From: Cobetia marina
GTDB taxonomy: Bacteria > Pseudomonadota > Gammaproteobacteria > Pseudomonadales > Halomonadaceae
Length of the DNA: 64,000 nt
NCBI RefSeq assembly: GCF_001720485.1
Contig: NZ_CP017114.1
Coordinates: 2,418,001 to 2,482,000, forward strand
Direction: 5' to 3'
Both the position numbers and the translations under genes were made by a program. Shown in pieces: positions 43,896-51,969 of this stretch (position 1 is the first letter of the stretch; the number at the start of each line of letters is the position of its first letter). Under the pieces are notes generated by a model. That model worked only from the letters and a program-made list of their open reading frames with translations, searched no databases and had not been told where the DNA came from.

Positions 43896-44813
43896 ATGTC
43901 AGCCACCTCCTCAAGGACCTCCGCGACGCCAATTTCCCTTGCCTCGCGAGACGCAACCTCATCGTCGGGAGTCGCCAGCGGTCACTCCTCCGTGCCCTTC
44001 TCCAACAGCGTCTGCGAACATGACCCGGACATCTACGAGATTCCGGCCAGCGCCCTGCATGTGGATACCGGTCAGCAGGTGATGGAAGTCCCGATCCACC
44101 AGCATCGCAAGGGACAGCTGGTCATCGCCCTGCATGGCGTCGTGACCAGCCGCGTGCCGGAAGGGCTGTGGATGGTGCCACCGCACAGCGGCGTCTGGAT
44201 TCCCGGCAACCTGCCCCACAGCAACCACCTGACCCGTGGCGGCCGCGTGTGCCACCTGTTCATCGAGCCCGGAGCGCTCGAGATGCCGAGCCACAGCTGT
44301 ACGCTGTCGATCTCGCCCCTGCTGCGCGAGCTGGTGCTGCGTCTGGCGGAGCTGCCCCAGCCATATCCTGAACAAGGGCCGACAGCGCGGCTGGTCGATG
44401 TCCTGCTGGAAGAACTGGCCTGCATGCCCAGCGAACGTCTGCATCTGCCCTTGCCTGAAGATCCGCGGCTGACCCGCATCAGCGATGCCCTGATCAAGAC
44501 ACCGGATGATCGGCGTACCCTGGCCGAGTGGGCGAGCGAACTGGCGATGAGCGAACGCACCCTCGCCCGCCTGATCCAGCGCGACACCGGCCTGAGCTTC
44601 AGCCGCTGGCGCCAGCAACTCCACCTGGTGGTGGCGATCCGCCTGCTGGCCGAGGGCATGAGCGTGCAGCGCGTCTCGGAAGACGTCGGTTATCAGTCCG
44701 TCAACGCCTTCATCAGCATGTTCAAGAAGCTGCTCGGCACCACGCCTGCCCGCTACCTGCAGGAGCGCGAGCAACGCCGCTCGGGCAGTGAGCGGCCTCA
44801 AGAAGTGACTTGA
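43896..44813 (+). CDS. nimR: AraC family regulator, NimR-like
   Basis: The product has 305 residues from ATG 43896; a TTG further upstream (43845) is in frame. After a Ser/Thr-rich N-terminal tail, a cupin-type sensor domain (QQVMEVPIHQHRKGQLVIALHGVVTSR, WIPGNLPHSNHL) and a C-terminal AraC domain (EWASELAMSERTLARLIQRDTGLSFSRWRQQLHLVVAI) follow. E. coli NimR (YeaM) has the same arrangement and represses nimT until an inducer binds. The gene is divergent from the nimT-like MFS gene, with a 156-base shared region. Confidence 0.87.
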   Translation: MSATSSRTSATPISLASRDATSSSGVASGHSSVPFSNSVCEHDPDIYEIPASALHVDTGQQVMEVPIHQHRKGQLVIALHGVVTSRVPEGLWMVPPHSGVWIPGNLPHSNHLTRGGRVCHLFIEPGALEMPSHSCTLSISPLLRELVLRLAELPQPYPEQGPTARLVDVLLEELACMPSERLHLPLPEDPRLTRISDALIKTPDDRRTLAEWASELAMSERTLARLIQRDTGLSFSRWRQQLHLVVAIRLLAEGMSVQRVSEDVGYQSVNAFISMFKKLLGTTPARYLQEREQRRSGSERPQEVT

Positions 44814-44901
44814 GGGTCAGATTCATCCTCACGTTACCCCAGTTCAGATACCCTCCCCTGTTCTTCATTTTCCCTTTTCCTTTTTACTGACGAGACATTG
44901 C

Positions 44902-45120
44902 ATGAACCGCATCAACCCCGAAAAGCTGTTGCAGAGCAAATGGACCGCCGTGACACCCAGGAATCGTGAGCGACATTTCATCGTCACGCGCGTGATTCGT
45001 GATGATCAGGATGAGCATGTGGTCGAGGTCGTGTTGCAGGCGGTGCTGACACATCGCGATCACGTGCTGGGCTGGCGTGAGCTGAAGCAGGACGATGTCT
45101 GGCAGATGGGCTGGAAATGA
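44902..45120 (+). CDS. TIGR02450 family Trp-rich small protein
   Basis: The product has 72 residues. NRINPEKLLQSKWTAVTPRNRERHFIVTRVI and VLGWRELKQDDVWQMGWK are the two conserved blocks of this short, Trp-rich family of gammaproteobacteria. The function is unknown; sequence shows no signal or membrane segment. A perfect 17-bp hairpin follows. Confidence 0.82.
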   Translation: MNRINPEKLLQSKWTAVTPRNRERHFIVTRVIRDDQDEHVVEVVLQAVLTHRDHVLGWRELKQDDVWQMGWK

Positions 45121-45143
45121 TTTCCTGAAATGAGCATCGCTGA

Positions 45144-45179
45144 ACGCACAAACGCCGCTCATGAGCGGCGTTTGTGCGT
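45144..45179. terminator. 36-bp perfect palindrome after the Trp-rich gene
   Basis: ACGCACAAACGCCGCTC and GAGCGGCGTTTGTGCGT pair perfectly around AT (arms 45144-45160, 45163-45179). Lying between convergent genes, it probably terminates both. Confidence 0.75.
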
Positions 45180-45228
45180 GAACCTGCACGAAATTGAGCG
45201 AAAGACTGTGCATGGCCGAAGTCGCGCC

Positions 45229-46413
45229 TCAAACGATGACTTCCCCTTCCAGCTGATCACACAGTGTCGCCATGCGCTGCACGGCTTTCAGCAGGGTGTC
45301 ATCCGGCACGGTGAGGGCAACACGTACCAGTGGCCTTCCGCAGTCGCCGAAGACACTGCCGGGCATTACCGCGACCTGCTGCCGTTCCAGCAGCCGCCAG
45401 GCGAACTGCTCACCGTCCAGGCCGGTGCGTGAGACATCGACCATCAGGAACATGCCGCCCTGGGGCAGGCTGGAGGACAGCTGCGGGATAGCCGCCAGCG
45501 CCTTATGGACCAGGCGCGCGCGGCGCCCGAGTGCCTCGCGCAGTCGCTCGGTGGTATCGAAATCCCCGCGCAGCGCGGCCTCGGTCATGTCGGCGATGAA
45601 GGGCTGATTGCCGAACAGCATGGTCTCGGAGACAGGCAACAGCCGGCGGCAGAATTCCGCTGAGCCGATGGCCCAGCCACTGCGAAAGCCGGTGGCGGCA
45701 TGGCTCTTGGAGATGGAGGACACCACCACGGTGCGCTCACGCAGTGCCTCGATCTCCAGCGGCGAGACGAATTCGCCCGCGAAGATCAGCGCTTCATAGA
45801 CCTCATCGCAGACGATCCACAGATCATGCTCGCGACACAGCTCACCGATGCGCTCGAGCGTCGCACGGTCCATCACCGCACCCGTCGGATTGTGCGGCGT
45901 ATTGAGCAGCAATACGCGACTCTGCGGCGTGATGGCCGCGGCCAGATCTTCCGGCTGCAACACGAAGCCATGCTCCATGCGCAGCGGTACCGGCTGCAGG
46001 TCACCGCCGGCACCCCGGATCACGCCCTCATAGGTGGCGTAATAGGGGTCGCCGGTCAGCACGCCGGCCCCCTCCTCCACCAGCGCCAGCATCACCGCGA
46101 ACAGCGCCGTCTGAGTGCCGGGGAAACACAGCACGTTGTCTGCGCTGATCTCGGGCATGCGCGCTGCGTAGCGCTCGGCCAGGGCCGCGACCAGCCCCGG
46201 CTCGCCACGGCCATCGGAGTAGCGGGTACGCCCGGCGCGCAGCGCCTCGACACAGCGCTCGACCAGCGCCGGGTGTGTGGCGATATCCGGTTCTCCGATG
46301 GTCAGCTCGATGATCGGTTCTCCCGCCAGAATTCGCTGACGAGCGGCACTGTGGACGGCCCATTTGTCACCGCCCAGATCGCTCAATCGTTCGGTGATGG
46401 TGGCGTAGCGCAT
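45229..46413 (-). CDS. Class I/II aminotransferase
   Basis: The product has 394 residues. The ATG at 46413 follows AGGAGTTGAGC. The PLP site shows SISKSHAATGFRSGW (lysine Schiff base), LLNTPHNPTGAVM, WIVCDEVYEAL and the final Arg segment RPLVRVALTVPDD. It transfers an amino group between an amino acid and a 2-oxo acid. It follows TetR, a class II aldolase and a hydroxyacid dehydrogenase on the same strand, suggesting a catabolic operon, substrate unknown. Confidence 0.9.
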   Translation of the reverse strand: MRYATITERLSDLGGDKWAVHSAARQRILAGEPIIELTIGEPDIATHPALVERCVEALRAGRTRYSDGRGEPGLVAALAERYAARMPEISADNVLCFPGTQTALFAVMLALVEEGAGVLTGDPYYATYEGVIRGAGGDLQPVPLRMEHGFVLQPEDLAAAITPQSRVLLLNTPHNPTGAVMDRATLERIGELCREHDLWIVCDEVYEALIFAGEFVSPLEIEALRERTVVVSSISKSHAATGFRSGWAIGSAEFCRRLLPVSETMLFGNQPFIADMTEAALRGDFDTTERLREALGRRARLVHKALAAIPQLSSSLPQGGMFLMVDVSRTGLDGEQFAWRLLERQQVAVMPGSVFGDCGRPLVRVALTVPDDTLLKAVQRMATLCDQLEGEVIV

Positions 46414-46415
46414 GC

Positions 46416-47090
46416 TCAACTCCTGTGAGGTGGGGGTGTTGTTGTCATCTCGACATGCTCAAGCAAGGTGCCGTGAGGCAGGCGCAGGATGCCCTCTGCC
46501 GCTCGCATGGCGATCCCGGGCAATCGCTCGACGGCATAGAGGCCATGTTCCAGCCCACCTTCCAGCCACAGACCATCGATCAAGCCATTGAGGGCGATCG
46601 CCTGTTCCTCACAGATGGCGTCATCAGCGGGCAGATCATTGGCGCTCAGAACGGGTTGGATCAGTAACCGCAGCAGATCGAGAAACTCACGATAGGTTTC
46701 CTGATGGACCGCCGAGTAGGTGGCATCGTGACGTACCCGACCAATGAAGGTCGCCCACAGGGAGACCTTGTGGGCGGCCAGATTGGGCTGGGTGAGACTC
46801 GCCGCGATGAAGCGTGCCAGACGACACGCCGAGGATTCATCACTGACCGGGCTGGCATCGGCGATATCGGAGGTCAGCTGGCCCATCATGTAGGCATAGG
46901 CGGCTCGCACCATGTCATCCTTGGTGCCGAAGTGGTGGCGAATCAGCCCGGGTGAGACACCGGCCGCCTCCGCCACGCGGCGCACGCTGGCGCCGGCCAG
47001 ACCATGCTGCGCGACACAGCTCAGCGTGGCTTCCAGCAGGTCGCGCCGACGCTGATCCTGGGAAAGGCGCTGGAACACCTTGCGACTCAT
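46416..47090 (-). CDS. TetR family regulator (BetI-like)
   Basis: The product has 224 residues. The helix-turn-helix GLAGASVRRVAEAAGVSPGLIRHHFGTKDDMVRAAYAYM and C-terminal domain resemble BetI-type repressors. It ends three bases before the aminotransferase start, so they are cotranscribed. It probably controls its own cluster. No betaine synthesis genes lie nearby, so the ligand need not be choline. Confidence 0.9.
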   Translation of the reverse strand: MSRKVFQRLSQDQRRRDLLEATLSCVAQHGLAGASVRRVAEAAGVSPGLIRHHFGTKDDMVRAAYAYMMGQLTSDIADASPVSDESSACRLARFIAASLTQPNLAAHKVSLWATFIGRVRHDATYSAVHQETYREFLDLLRLLIQPVLSANDLPADDAICEEQAIALNGLIDGLWLEGGLEHGLYAVERLPGIAMRAAEGILRLPHGTLLEHVEMTTTPPPHRS

Positions 47091-47174
47091 CTGGGCCCCT
47101 CTCCTTCACTCAACGCCGGGATTGCCGCACTTGCCTCACTCTCAGGTGACAGCGGCCACGCATCGAGGGAAGGC

Positions 47175-47924
47175 TTATCGACGATAGTCACTGCCAAGGC
47201 TCTCCAGCAGACGCAGGTGGGAATCCCATTCCAGTGCCAGATCGCCATCCTCATGGATGGCCATGTCGTACTGGCCGACCACATGCGCACAGATCTCGGG
47301 CGAGAGACGGCGCACCGGCTGGCCCATGGACAGGGTCGCGACCTGAATCTCGCAGCTGCGCTCGAGATAGAACATGTTGTTGAACATCTCGGCGGCAGAG
47401 GCACCCGTGGTCAGCAGGCCATGATTGCGCAGGATCAGCGCCGGATTGTCGCCAAGGCTTGCCACGATGCGTTCGCGCTCATCCAGATCCAGCGCGATGC
47501 CTTCGTAGTCGTGGTAGGAGACGCGACCATGGAACTGCAGGGCGATCTGATTCAGCGGCAGCAGTCCTTCTTCCAGGCTCGATACCGCCACGCCGGCGCG
47601 CGTATGGGTATGCATGATCCAGCTGGCAGAGTGGCTTGCCGCATGAATCGCCGAGTGAATGGTGAAGCCGGCTGGATTGACCCGCGCGGCGCTGTCATCG
47701 ACCTTCTCGCCGTTGACGTCGATCTTGACCAGCGAGGATGCGGTGATCTCCTCCCAGCGCCAACCATAGGGATTGATCAGGAAGTGCCCTTCCTCACCCG
47801 GCACTCGCGCCGTGATGTGGGTATAGATCAGGTCGGTCATGCGGTAGTGCGCCGCCAACCGATAGCAGGCTGCCAGATCAAGGCGTGCCTGCCATTCCGC
47901 GTCACTCATGGTTGATGCCTGCAT
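47175..47924 (-). CDS. Class II aldolase/adducin family protein
   Basis: The product has 249 residues. ATG 47924 (MQASTMSDAEW) is preceded by GGAGACAGCGAC. Zinc-binding histidines sit in IMHTHTRAGVAV and ALILRNHGLLTTG, and TDLIYTHITARVPG is the typical N-terminal block. Family members are L-fuculose-phosphate-like aldolases or epimerases, and some act on non-phosphorylated substrates. Here it lies in an operon-like row with a hydroxyacid dehydrogenase, TetR and aminotransferase. Confidence 0.85.
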   Translation of the reverse strand: MQASTMSDAEWQARLDLAACYRLAAHYRMTDLIYTHITARVPGEEGHFLINPYGWRWEEITASSLVKIDVNGEKVDDSAARVNPAGFTIHSAIHAASHSASWIMHTHTRAGVAVSSLEEGLLPLNQIALQFHGRVSYHDYEGIALDLDERERIVASLGDNPALILRNHGLLTTGASAAEMFNNMFYLERSCEIQVATLSMGQPVRRLSPEICAHVVGQYDMAIHEDGDLALEWDSHLRLLESLGSDYRR

Positions 47925-48018
47925 GTCGCTGTCTCCTGTGATCAAGATGTCGCTGTCTGGGGTCGAGAAAGGCTCCGCAGAGCCCTGAAAAGCCTTGACG
48001 CCTCCACCTTCCGGTCCT

Positions 48019-48082
48019 CAATAGCCGAGGGCCACAATAGCCAAGGTCCTCAATAGACCAGGGCCTCAATAGCCGCGCTGGC
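48019..48082 (-). repeat. Degenerate 16-bp tandem repeat at the 3' end of the dehydrogenase
   Basis: CAATAG recurs at 48019, 48035, 48051 and 48067, each 16 bases apart, with similar sequence between. The first copy (from the coding strand) includes the TGA stop codon. This looks like slippage duplication of the gene's own tail. Confidence 0.8.
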
Positions 48083-49022
48083 GATCCACGCCCAACGTGA
48101 GCGGCAGGCCATCGCGCAACTCGCGCGCCGTGGCCACCACCTGCTCGGCGACCACCTCGGGGAGCGAGTCACTGGCGACATGCGGCGTGATGCGCAGGCG
48201 CGCGTCCTGCCACCAGCGATGATTGGACGCCAATGGCTCCTCGCGGAAGACGTCCAGCGTCGCGCCCGCCAGCTGACCGGACGCCAGTGCCGCATCGAGA
48301 TCGGCTTCCACCAGGTGCTCGCCGCGGCCGATCTGCACAAGCCAGGCCCCCGGCCGCAGCTGGGCGAACAGGGTCGCATTCAGCACATTCTCGGTGACCG
48401 GAGTCAGCGGCAGGATGTTGATCAGGTAATCCGCCCCCTGAGCCGCGGCCATCACCGCATTGTCGCCCGTCAGATAGCACACGCCTTGCACTGGTGCGAC
48501 AGGTTCACTGCGACAGGCGACCGTCACCGAGAATCCCAGTGCCGACAGCGAAGTGACCACCGCGCGCCCCATGCTGCCGTGGCCCAGCACCGCCACCTGC
48601 GCCCTCTCGGGCGCACGCATCGGCAAGGGCTGCCACTCACGGCGAGTGGCATTGTCTGCCATGACGGCAAACTCGCGCTCTTGATGCAGCACTTCATGCG
48701 CGGCAAACCCGGCCATCAGAAATGCCTGATGCGGATCTCGTACCCGTGCGACCTGAACCTCATCTGACAGCCCCGGATGACTGAGCAGAGCATCCACCCC
48801 CGCCGCGATCGACATGGCAAGCATGAGATTGGGGTACGGCGTGAAGGCGTCTTCTCCCGGCTGCCAGCAGATGGCGAACGCGACCTCCGTGGGGTCTTCG
48901 ATCTCCTGCGGGTTCTGCAGCACGACATCCTCGCCCAGCTGGCGCAGCGCCTCACCGTAGAGGCTGTCCAGGTCCAGGGATTCACTCAGGTAGACACCCA
49001 GAATCGGGGCTTGGCTTGGCAT
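48066..49022 (-). CDS. GhrA-like 2-hydroxyacid dehydrogenase
   Basis: The product has 318 residues; ATG 49022 (MPSQAPILGVYL) follows GGAGAGCCA. The NAD-binding motif VAVLGHGSMGRAVV and the active-site Arg (QIGRGEHL), Glu (DVFREEPL) and His (ITPHVAS) are visible. This is the GhrA group, reducing glyoxylate or hydroxypyruvate with NADPH. The frame is open 78 codons further upstream but without a ribosome site. It starts a minus-strand catabolic cluster. A 16-bp repeat overlaps its 3' end. Confidence 0.88.
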   Translation of the reverse strand: MPSQAPILGVYLSESLDLDSLYGEALRQLGEDVVLQNPQEIEDPTEVAFAICWQPGEDAFTPYPNLMLAMSIAAGVDALLSHPGLSDEVQVARVRDPHQAFLMAGFAAHEVLHQEREFAVMADNATRREWQPLPMRAPERAQVAVLGHGSMGRAVVTSLSALGFSVTVACRSEPVAPVQGVCYLTGDNAVMAAAQGADYLINILPLTPVTENVLNATLFAQLRPGAWLVQIGRGEHLVEADLDAALASGQLAGATLDVFREEPLASNHRWWQDARLRITPHVASDSLPEVVAEQVVATARELRDGLPLTLGVDRQRGY

Positions 49023-49225
49023 TGGCTCTCCTTGTGTCACGACTGGCAGCGAATGGGTTACGGTGGATTTTCCGTCACTATTGCACACTCGTATAATTAC
49101 TGCCAACCGTCCTGTGCTCCCCCGTGCCTTCATCGCCCTGCTGGCGCAGCGCCGCCTTGAGCCACAAGGAGAGGCGCAAACGCCTCTCCACTCTCCACCC
49201 TCAGATCGAGGCTTCGCGCCGCCAG

Positions 49226-49253
49226 GGGGATTGAGCAAAGGGGATTGAGCAAA
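49226..49253. repeat. Exact 14-bp tandem duplication
   Basis: GGGGATTGAGCAAA is present twice without spacing at 49226-49239 and 49240-49253. Confidence 0.85.
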
Positions 49254-49258
49254 CAAGA

Positions 49259-49299
49259 ACGCCCGCGATCATCGAGCAAGGGCTCATGAACGCGGGCGT
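49259..49299. terminator. Hairpin after the old yellow enzyme gene
   Basis: A perfect 9-bp stem ACGCCCGCG / CGCGGGCGT (49259-49267, 49291-49299) has a 23-base loop with an inner GAGC/GCTC dyad. It lies 27 bases after the stop codon at 49326. Confidence 0.55.
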
Positions 49300-49325
49300 C
49301 AGTCATCGATGTCCTTTCACGGACT

Positions 49326-50432
49326 TCAGTCCTGCTGATTCTCCAGCAATGACTTCAGACCATGCGGCTGGCAACGCAGATACTGGGGCGAGACCTTGAC
49401 GGTATCTCCCAGCGCGGCGGCCGCATGCCAGGGCCAGCGCGGGTCGTAGAGGATGCCACGCGCCAGGGCGATGGCATCGGCACGCTCTGTCACCAGCAGG
49501 TCTTCCGCCTGCTGTGGCTCGGTGATCAAGCCCACCGCGATGACGGGCATGACCACCTGCGCCTTCAGGGCCTCGGCGTGCGGCACCTGATAGTTGGGTT
49601 CCACCGGAATCTGCTGCTGCTCGCTGAGCCCGCCGCTTGAGACATGCAGATAGTGGCAGCCACGGCGGTCAAGCGCCTTGGCGAGTTCGATGCTCTGTGC
49701 GAGATCCCAGCCACCCTCGACCCAGTCCGTCGCGCTGATCCGGATGCCCAGCATGACCTCGTCAGGAATCGCGGCGCGAACGGCGTCGAACACCTCAAGC
49801 GTCAGCCGCATGCGATTCTCCAGTGAACCGCCATAGTCGTCCTCGCGCTGATTGCTCAACGGTGACAGGAATTGATGCAGCAGATAACCATGCGCCGCGT
49901 GCAGCTCGATCCCGTCGAGACCGATCTCGACGGCACGCCGGGCCGCTTCCACGAAGGCGTCGATGGTCTGGGCGATCTGCTCGGCGCTCATCGCCTCGGG
50001 AAGCGGCCCCCCTTCACTGAAGGGAATCGCGCTGGGTGCCAGAGTCTGCCAGCCGTTGGGTTGTCCCGGGGTAATGGCAGTTCCGCCCTCCCAGGGCTTC
50101 TCGCATGAGGCCTTGCGGCCCGCGTGACCGATCTGCACGGCCAACGGCATCGGCGAATAACGACGGATACGCTCGACGACACCTTGCATCGCATCACGCG
50201 TTGCCTCGTCAAAGAGCCCCACATCGCCATGGGTGATACGCCCTTCGGGGGAGACGGCACTGGCCTCGAAGATCAGCAGGCCGGCACCTGACTGGGCCAG
50301 ATTGCCGAGATGCTGGTCATGCCAGGCTTGCATCCGGCCATCCTGGGCGGAGTACTGGCACATCGGTGCAATGATGATGCGATTGTCCAGCGTGAGCGGG
50401 CCGAGCTTCAGCGGGGAAAACAGTGTGGACAT
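49326..50432 (-). CDS. Old yellow enzyme family NADH:flavin oxidoreductase (YqjM-like)
   Basis: The product has 368 residues. ATG 50432 (MSTLFSPLKLGPLTLDN) follows GGAGGATATCC. MCQYSAQDGRMQAWHDQHLG, GHAGRKASCEKPWEGG, HAAHGYLLHQFLSPLSNQREDDYGGS and LARGILYDPRWPWHAAAALG are the OYE/YqjM signatures. It reduces activated C=C bonds with NAD(P)H via FMN. No clear pathway neighbour. The intact Cys near residue 26 fits thermophilic-like OYEs. Confidence 0.93.
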   Translation of the reverse strand: MSTLFSPLKLGPLTLDNRIIIAPMCQYSAQDGRMQAWHDQHLGNLAQSGAGLLIFEASAVSPEGRITHGDVGLFDEATRDAMQGVVERIRRYSPMPLAVQIGHAGRKASCEKPWEGGTAITPGQPNGWQTLAPSAIPFSEGGPLPEAMSAEQIAQTIDAFVEAARRAVEIGLDGIELHAAHGYLLHQFLSPLSNQREDDYGGSLENRMRLTLEVFDAVRAAIPDEVMLGIRISATDWVEGGWDLAQSIELAKALDRRGCHYLHVSSGGLSEQQQIPVEPNYQVPHAEALKAQVVMPVIAVGLITEPQQAEDLLVTERADAIALARGILYDPRWPWHAAAALGDTVKVSPQYLRCQPHGLKSLLENQQD

Positions 50433-50630
50433 GGATATCCTCCAGACACGTGCAGGAACAGGTTGGGCAAGGCTCATGAGCGGACATGACAGGGGGAGCG
50501 GGTTCCATCTCCCCCGGCAAACCATTGCGGATACAGTTCAGGCACAATGCGGGCGAGAGGCAGGAGTCACAAGCAAAGGATGGCATCAGGGCCGGCAACG
50601 CTGAGTTGCCCAGGCTTCACGCAGGCTTTC

Positions 50631-50670
50631 TCAGGCACGCTCCTTCAGGCACGCTCTTTCAGCACGTGCT
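50631..50670. repeat. 14-bp tandem repeat (~2.5 copies)
   Basis: TCAGGCACGCTCCT (50631-50644) and TCAGGCACGCTCTT (50645-50658) are followed by a degenerate third copy starting TCAGCACG. The array lies downstream of the beta-lactamase stop. Confidence 0.75.
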
Positions 50671-50686
50671 CTCACGCGTCACGCGA

Positions 50687-51721
50687 TCAATTGTCAGCGT
50701 GCGTGTCCACACCTTCGGTGGCCGGTCCTTCGATGGCCAGTACCTCGGACACCAGCAGACGCCCGACATCGGCAATCGCGGCGTCACGCACCGCACGCTC
50801 GGCCTCGCTCTCGGTCAGATAGACCGCCACGATCAACGGGGCGTGATTCGGCGGCCAGATGATGGCGATATCATTGTTGGTGCCATGCCCCCCGCCCCCG
50901 GTCTTGTCAGCGATCTGCCAGTCATCCGGCAAGGCGGCACGCAGCTTGTCACTTCCCGTGGTATTGGCCAGCATCCAGCCCTGCAACGTGAGACGCGACG
51001 CCTCGCTCAGCGCCTCCCCCAGCAGCAGCCGCTGAAGGGTGGACGCCATCGCGTCAGGAGTGGTGGTATCACGGGGATCTCCCGGAGTGGCCTCATTGAG
51101 CGCCGTTTCACGACGATCCAGACGTGTGATGTCATCCTTCAGAGTCCGCAGATAATTCGTCAGCCCGACAGGCCCACCGATGGCATCGAGAATCAGATTG
51201 CCGGCGGTATTGTCGCTGGTGGTGATGGTGGCCCGGCACAACGCCGCCAGTGTCATGCCATCGCCCTCCACCTGACGTTCGGTGACGGGGGAATAGGTCA
51301 CGAGATCCGCCGGGCGAATCTCCACCTTGCGTGACAGCGACTCCTGACGGGCATCCACCCGCGAGAGCAGATTGCCGCATGCCAGCACCTTGAAGGTGCT
51401 GCTCATGGGGAAACGCTCATCACCCCGCCAGCTGACACGTCTGCCATTGGCAGTATCCAGTACCGTCACACCAAGGCGCGCGCCGACCCGCTGCTCTATT
51501 TCCTGCAGATTGGCGACCACAAGTCCCTCACGCTCCGCCTCGGAAGCGATCACGGACGCTGCTTGAGCCGGACTGATCATCAGCCATGACAGACAGGACG
51601 CCAGCATCGCGTCACGCCCACGACGCAGGACTCTTGCCCTTGCCGCGCCTTGGGGCCTGGCCGGATCGCGCGGCGTTGTCGGGCGCCGACCATCGGCTGA
51701 GGCGCTACAGGCAAATCTCAT
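50687..51721 (-). CDS. Class A beta-lactamase
   Basis: From ATG 51721 the product has 344 residues, with AAAGGTG upstream; starts at 51775 and 51739 are also in frame, so the N-terminus is uncertain. A hydrophobic segment (LASCLSWLMISPAQA) gives a signal ending AQA. The catalytic motifs are complete: SSTFK (Ser70 and Lys73), TSDNTAGN (SDN loop), RRETALNEATPGDPRDTTTP (Glu166 loop) and DKTGGGGHGTNND (KTG). The enzyme would hydrolyse penicillins or cephalosporins in the periplasm. It looks chromosomal, without mobile flanks. A long Arg-rich n-region is unusual. Confidence 0.9.
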   Translation of the reverse strand: MRFACSASADGRRPTTPRDPARPQGAARARVLRRGRDAMLASCLSWLMISPAQAASVIASEAEREGLVVANLQEIEQRVGARLGVTVLDTANGRRVSWRGDERFPMSSTFKVLACGNLLSRVDARQESLSRKVEIRPADLVTYSPVTERQVEGDGMTLAALCRATITTSDNTAGNLILDAIGGPVGLTNYLRTLKDDITRLDRRETALNEATPGDPRDTTTPDAMASTLQRLLLGEALSEASRLTLQGWMLANTTGSDKLRAALPDDWQIADKTGGGGHGTNNDIAIIWPPNHAPLIVAVYLTESEAERAVRDAAIADVGRLLVSEVLAIEGPATEGVDTHADN

Positions 51722-51748
51722 GGGTCCATCACCTTTCATGGAGGCGCT

Positions 51749-51764
51749 ACCTGACACCTCAGGT
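51749..51764. promoter_or_regulatory. Inverted repeat upstream of the beta-lactamase
   Basis: ACCTGA and TCAGGT are separated by four bases (51749-51754, 51759-51764), 28 bases before the preferred start. Might be a regulator site. Weak on its own. Confidence 0.3.
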
Positions 51765-51811
51765 CGCGCAGTCAACGTGTCCGTCTGCAGACGTCGTGCA
51801 GCAGGTTGGTT

Positions 51812-51836
51812 GCATCATTGCCATGATGCTATGGCA
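51812..51836. promoter_or_regulatory. Overlapping dyads upstream of lldD
   Basis: GCATCA/TGATGC (51812-51817, 51824-51829) overlaps TGCCAT/ATGGCA (51819-51824, 51831-51836). The region lies between the divergent beta-lactamase and lldD genes and could hold a regulator site for either. Confidence 0.4.
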
Positions 51837-51969
51837 CAGGCGTCCTCGACAGATAGACGTATCGCCAATGGTGAACCCCCCATCCATCGGAGACAGTAAG
51901 CCCAGCATCCCCTTGGCGATGTCCCTGGACCTCGAACGATCCGCCTTCTCTCCTTGGATGGAGTTCTGC

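Larger units (their letters stand above)
49023..49325. promoter_or_regulatory. Intergenic region before the old yellow enzyme and dehydrogenase genes
   Basis: This 303-base gap has no gene. It holds GTATAAT at about 49091 as a possible -10 box, a tandem duplication GGGGATTGAGCAAA x2 (49226-49253) and a hairpin ACGCCCGCG / CGCGGGCGT (49259-49267, 49291-49299). Confidence 0.45.
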
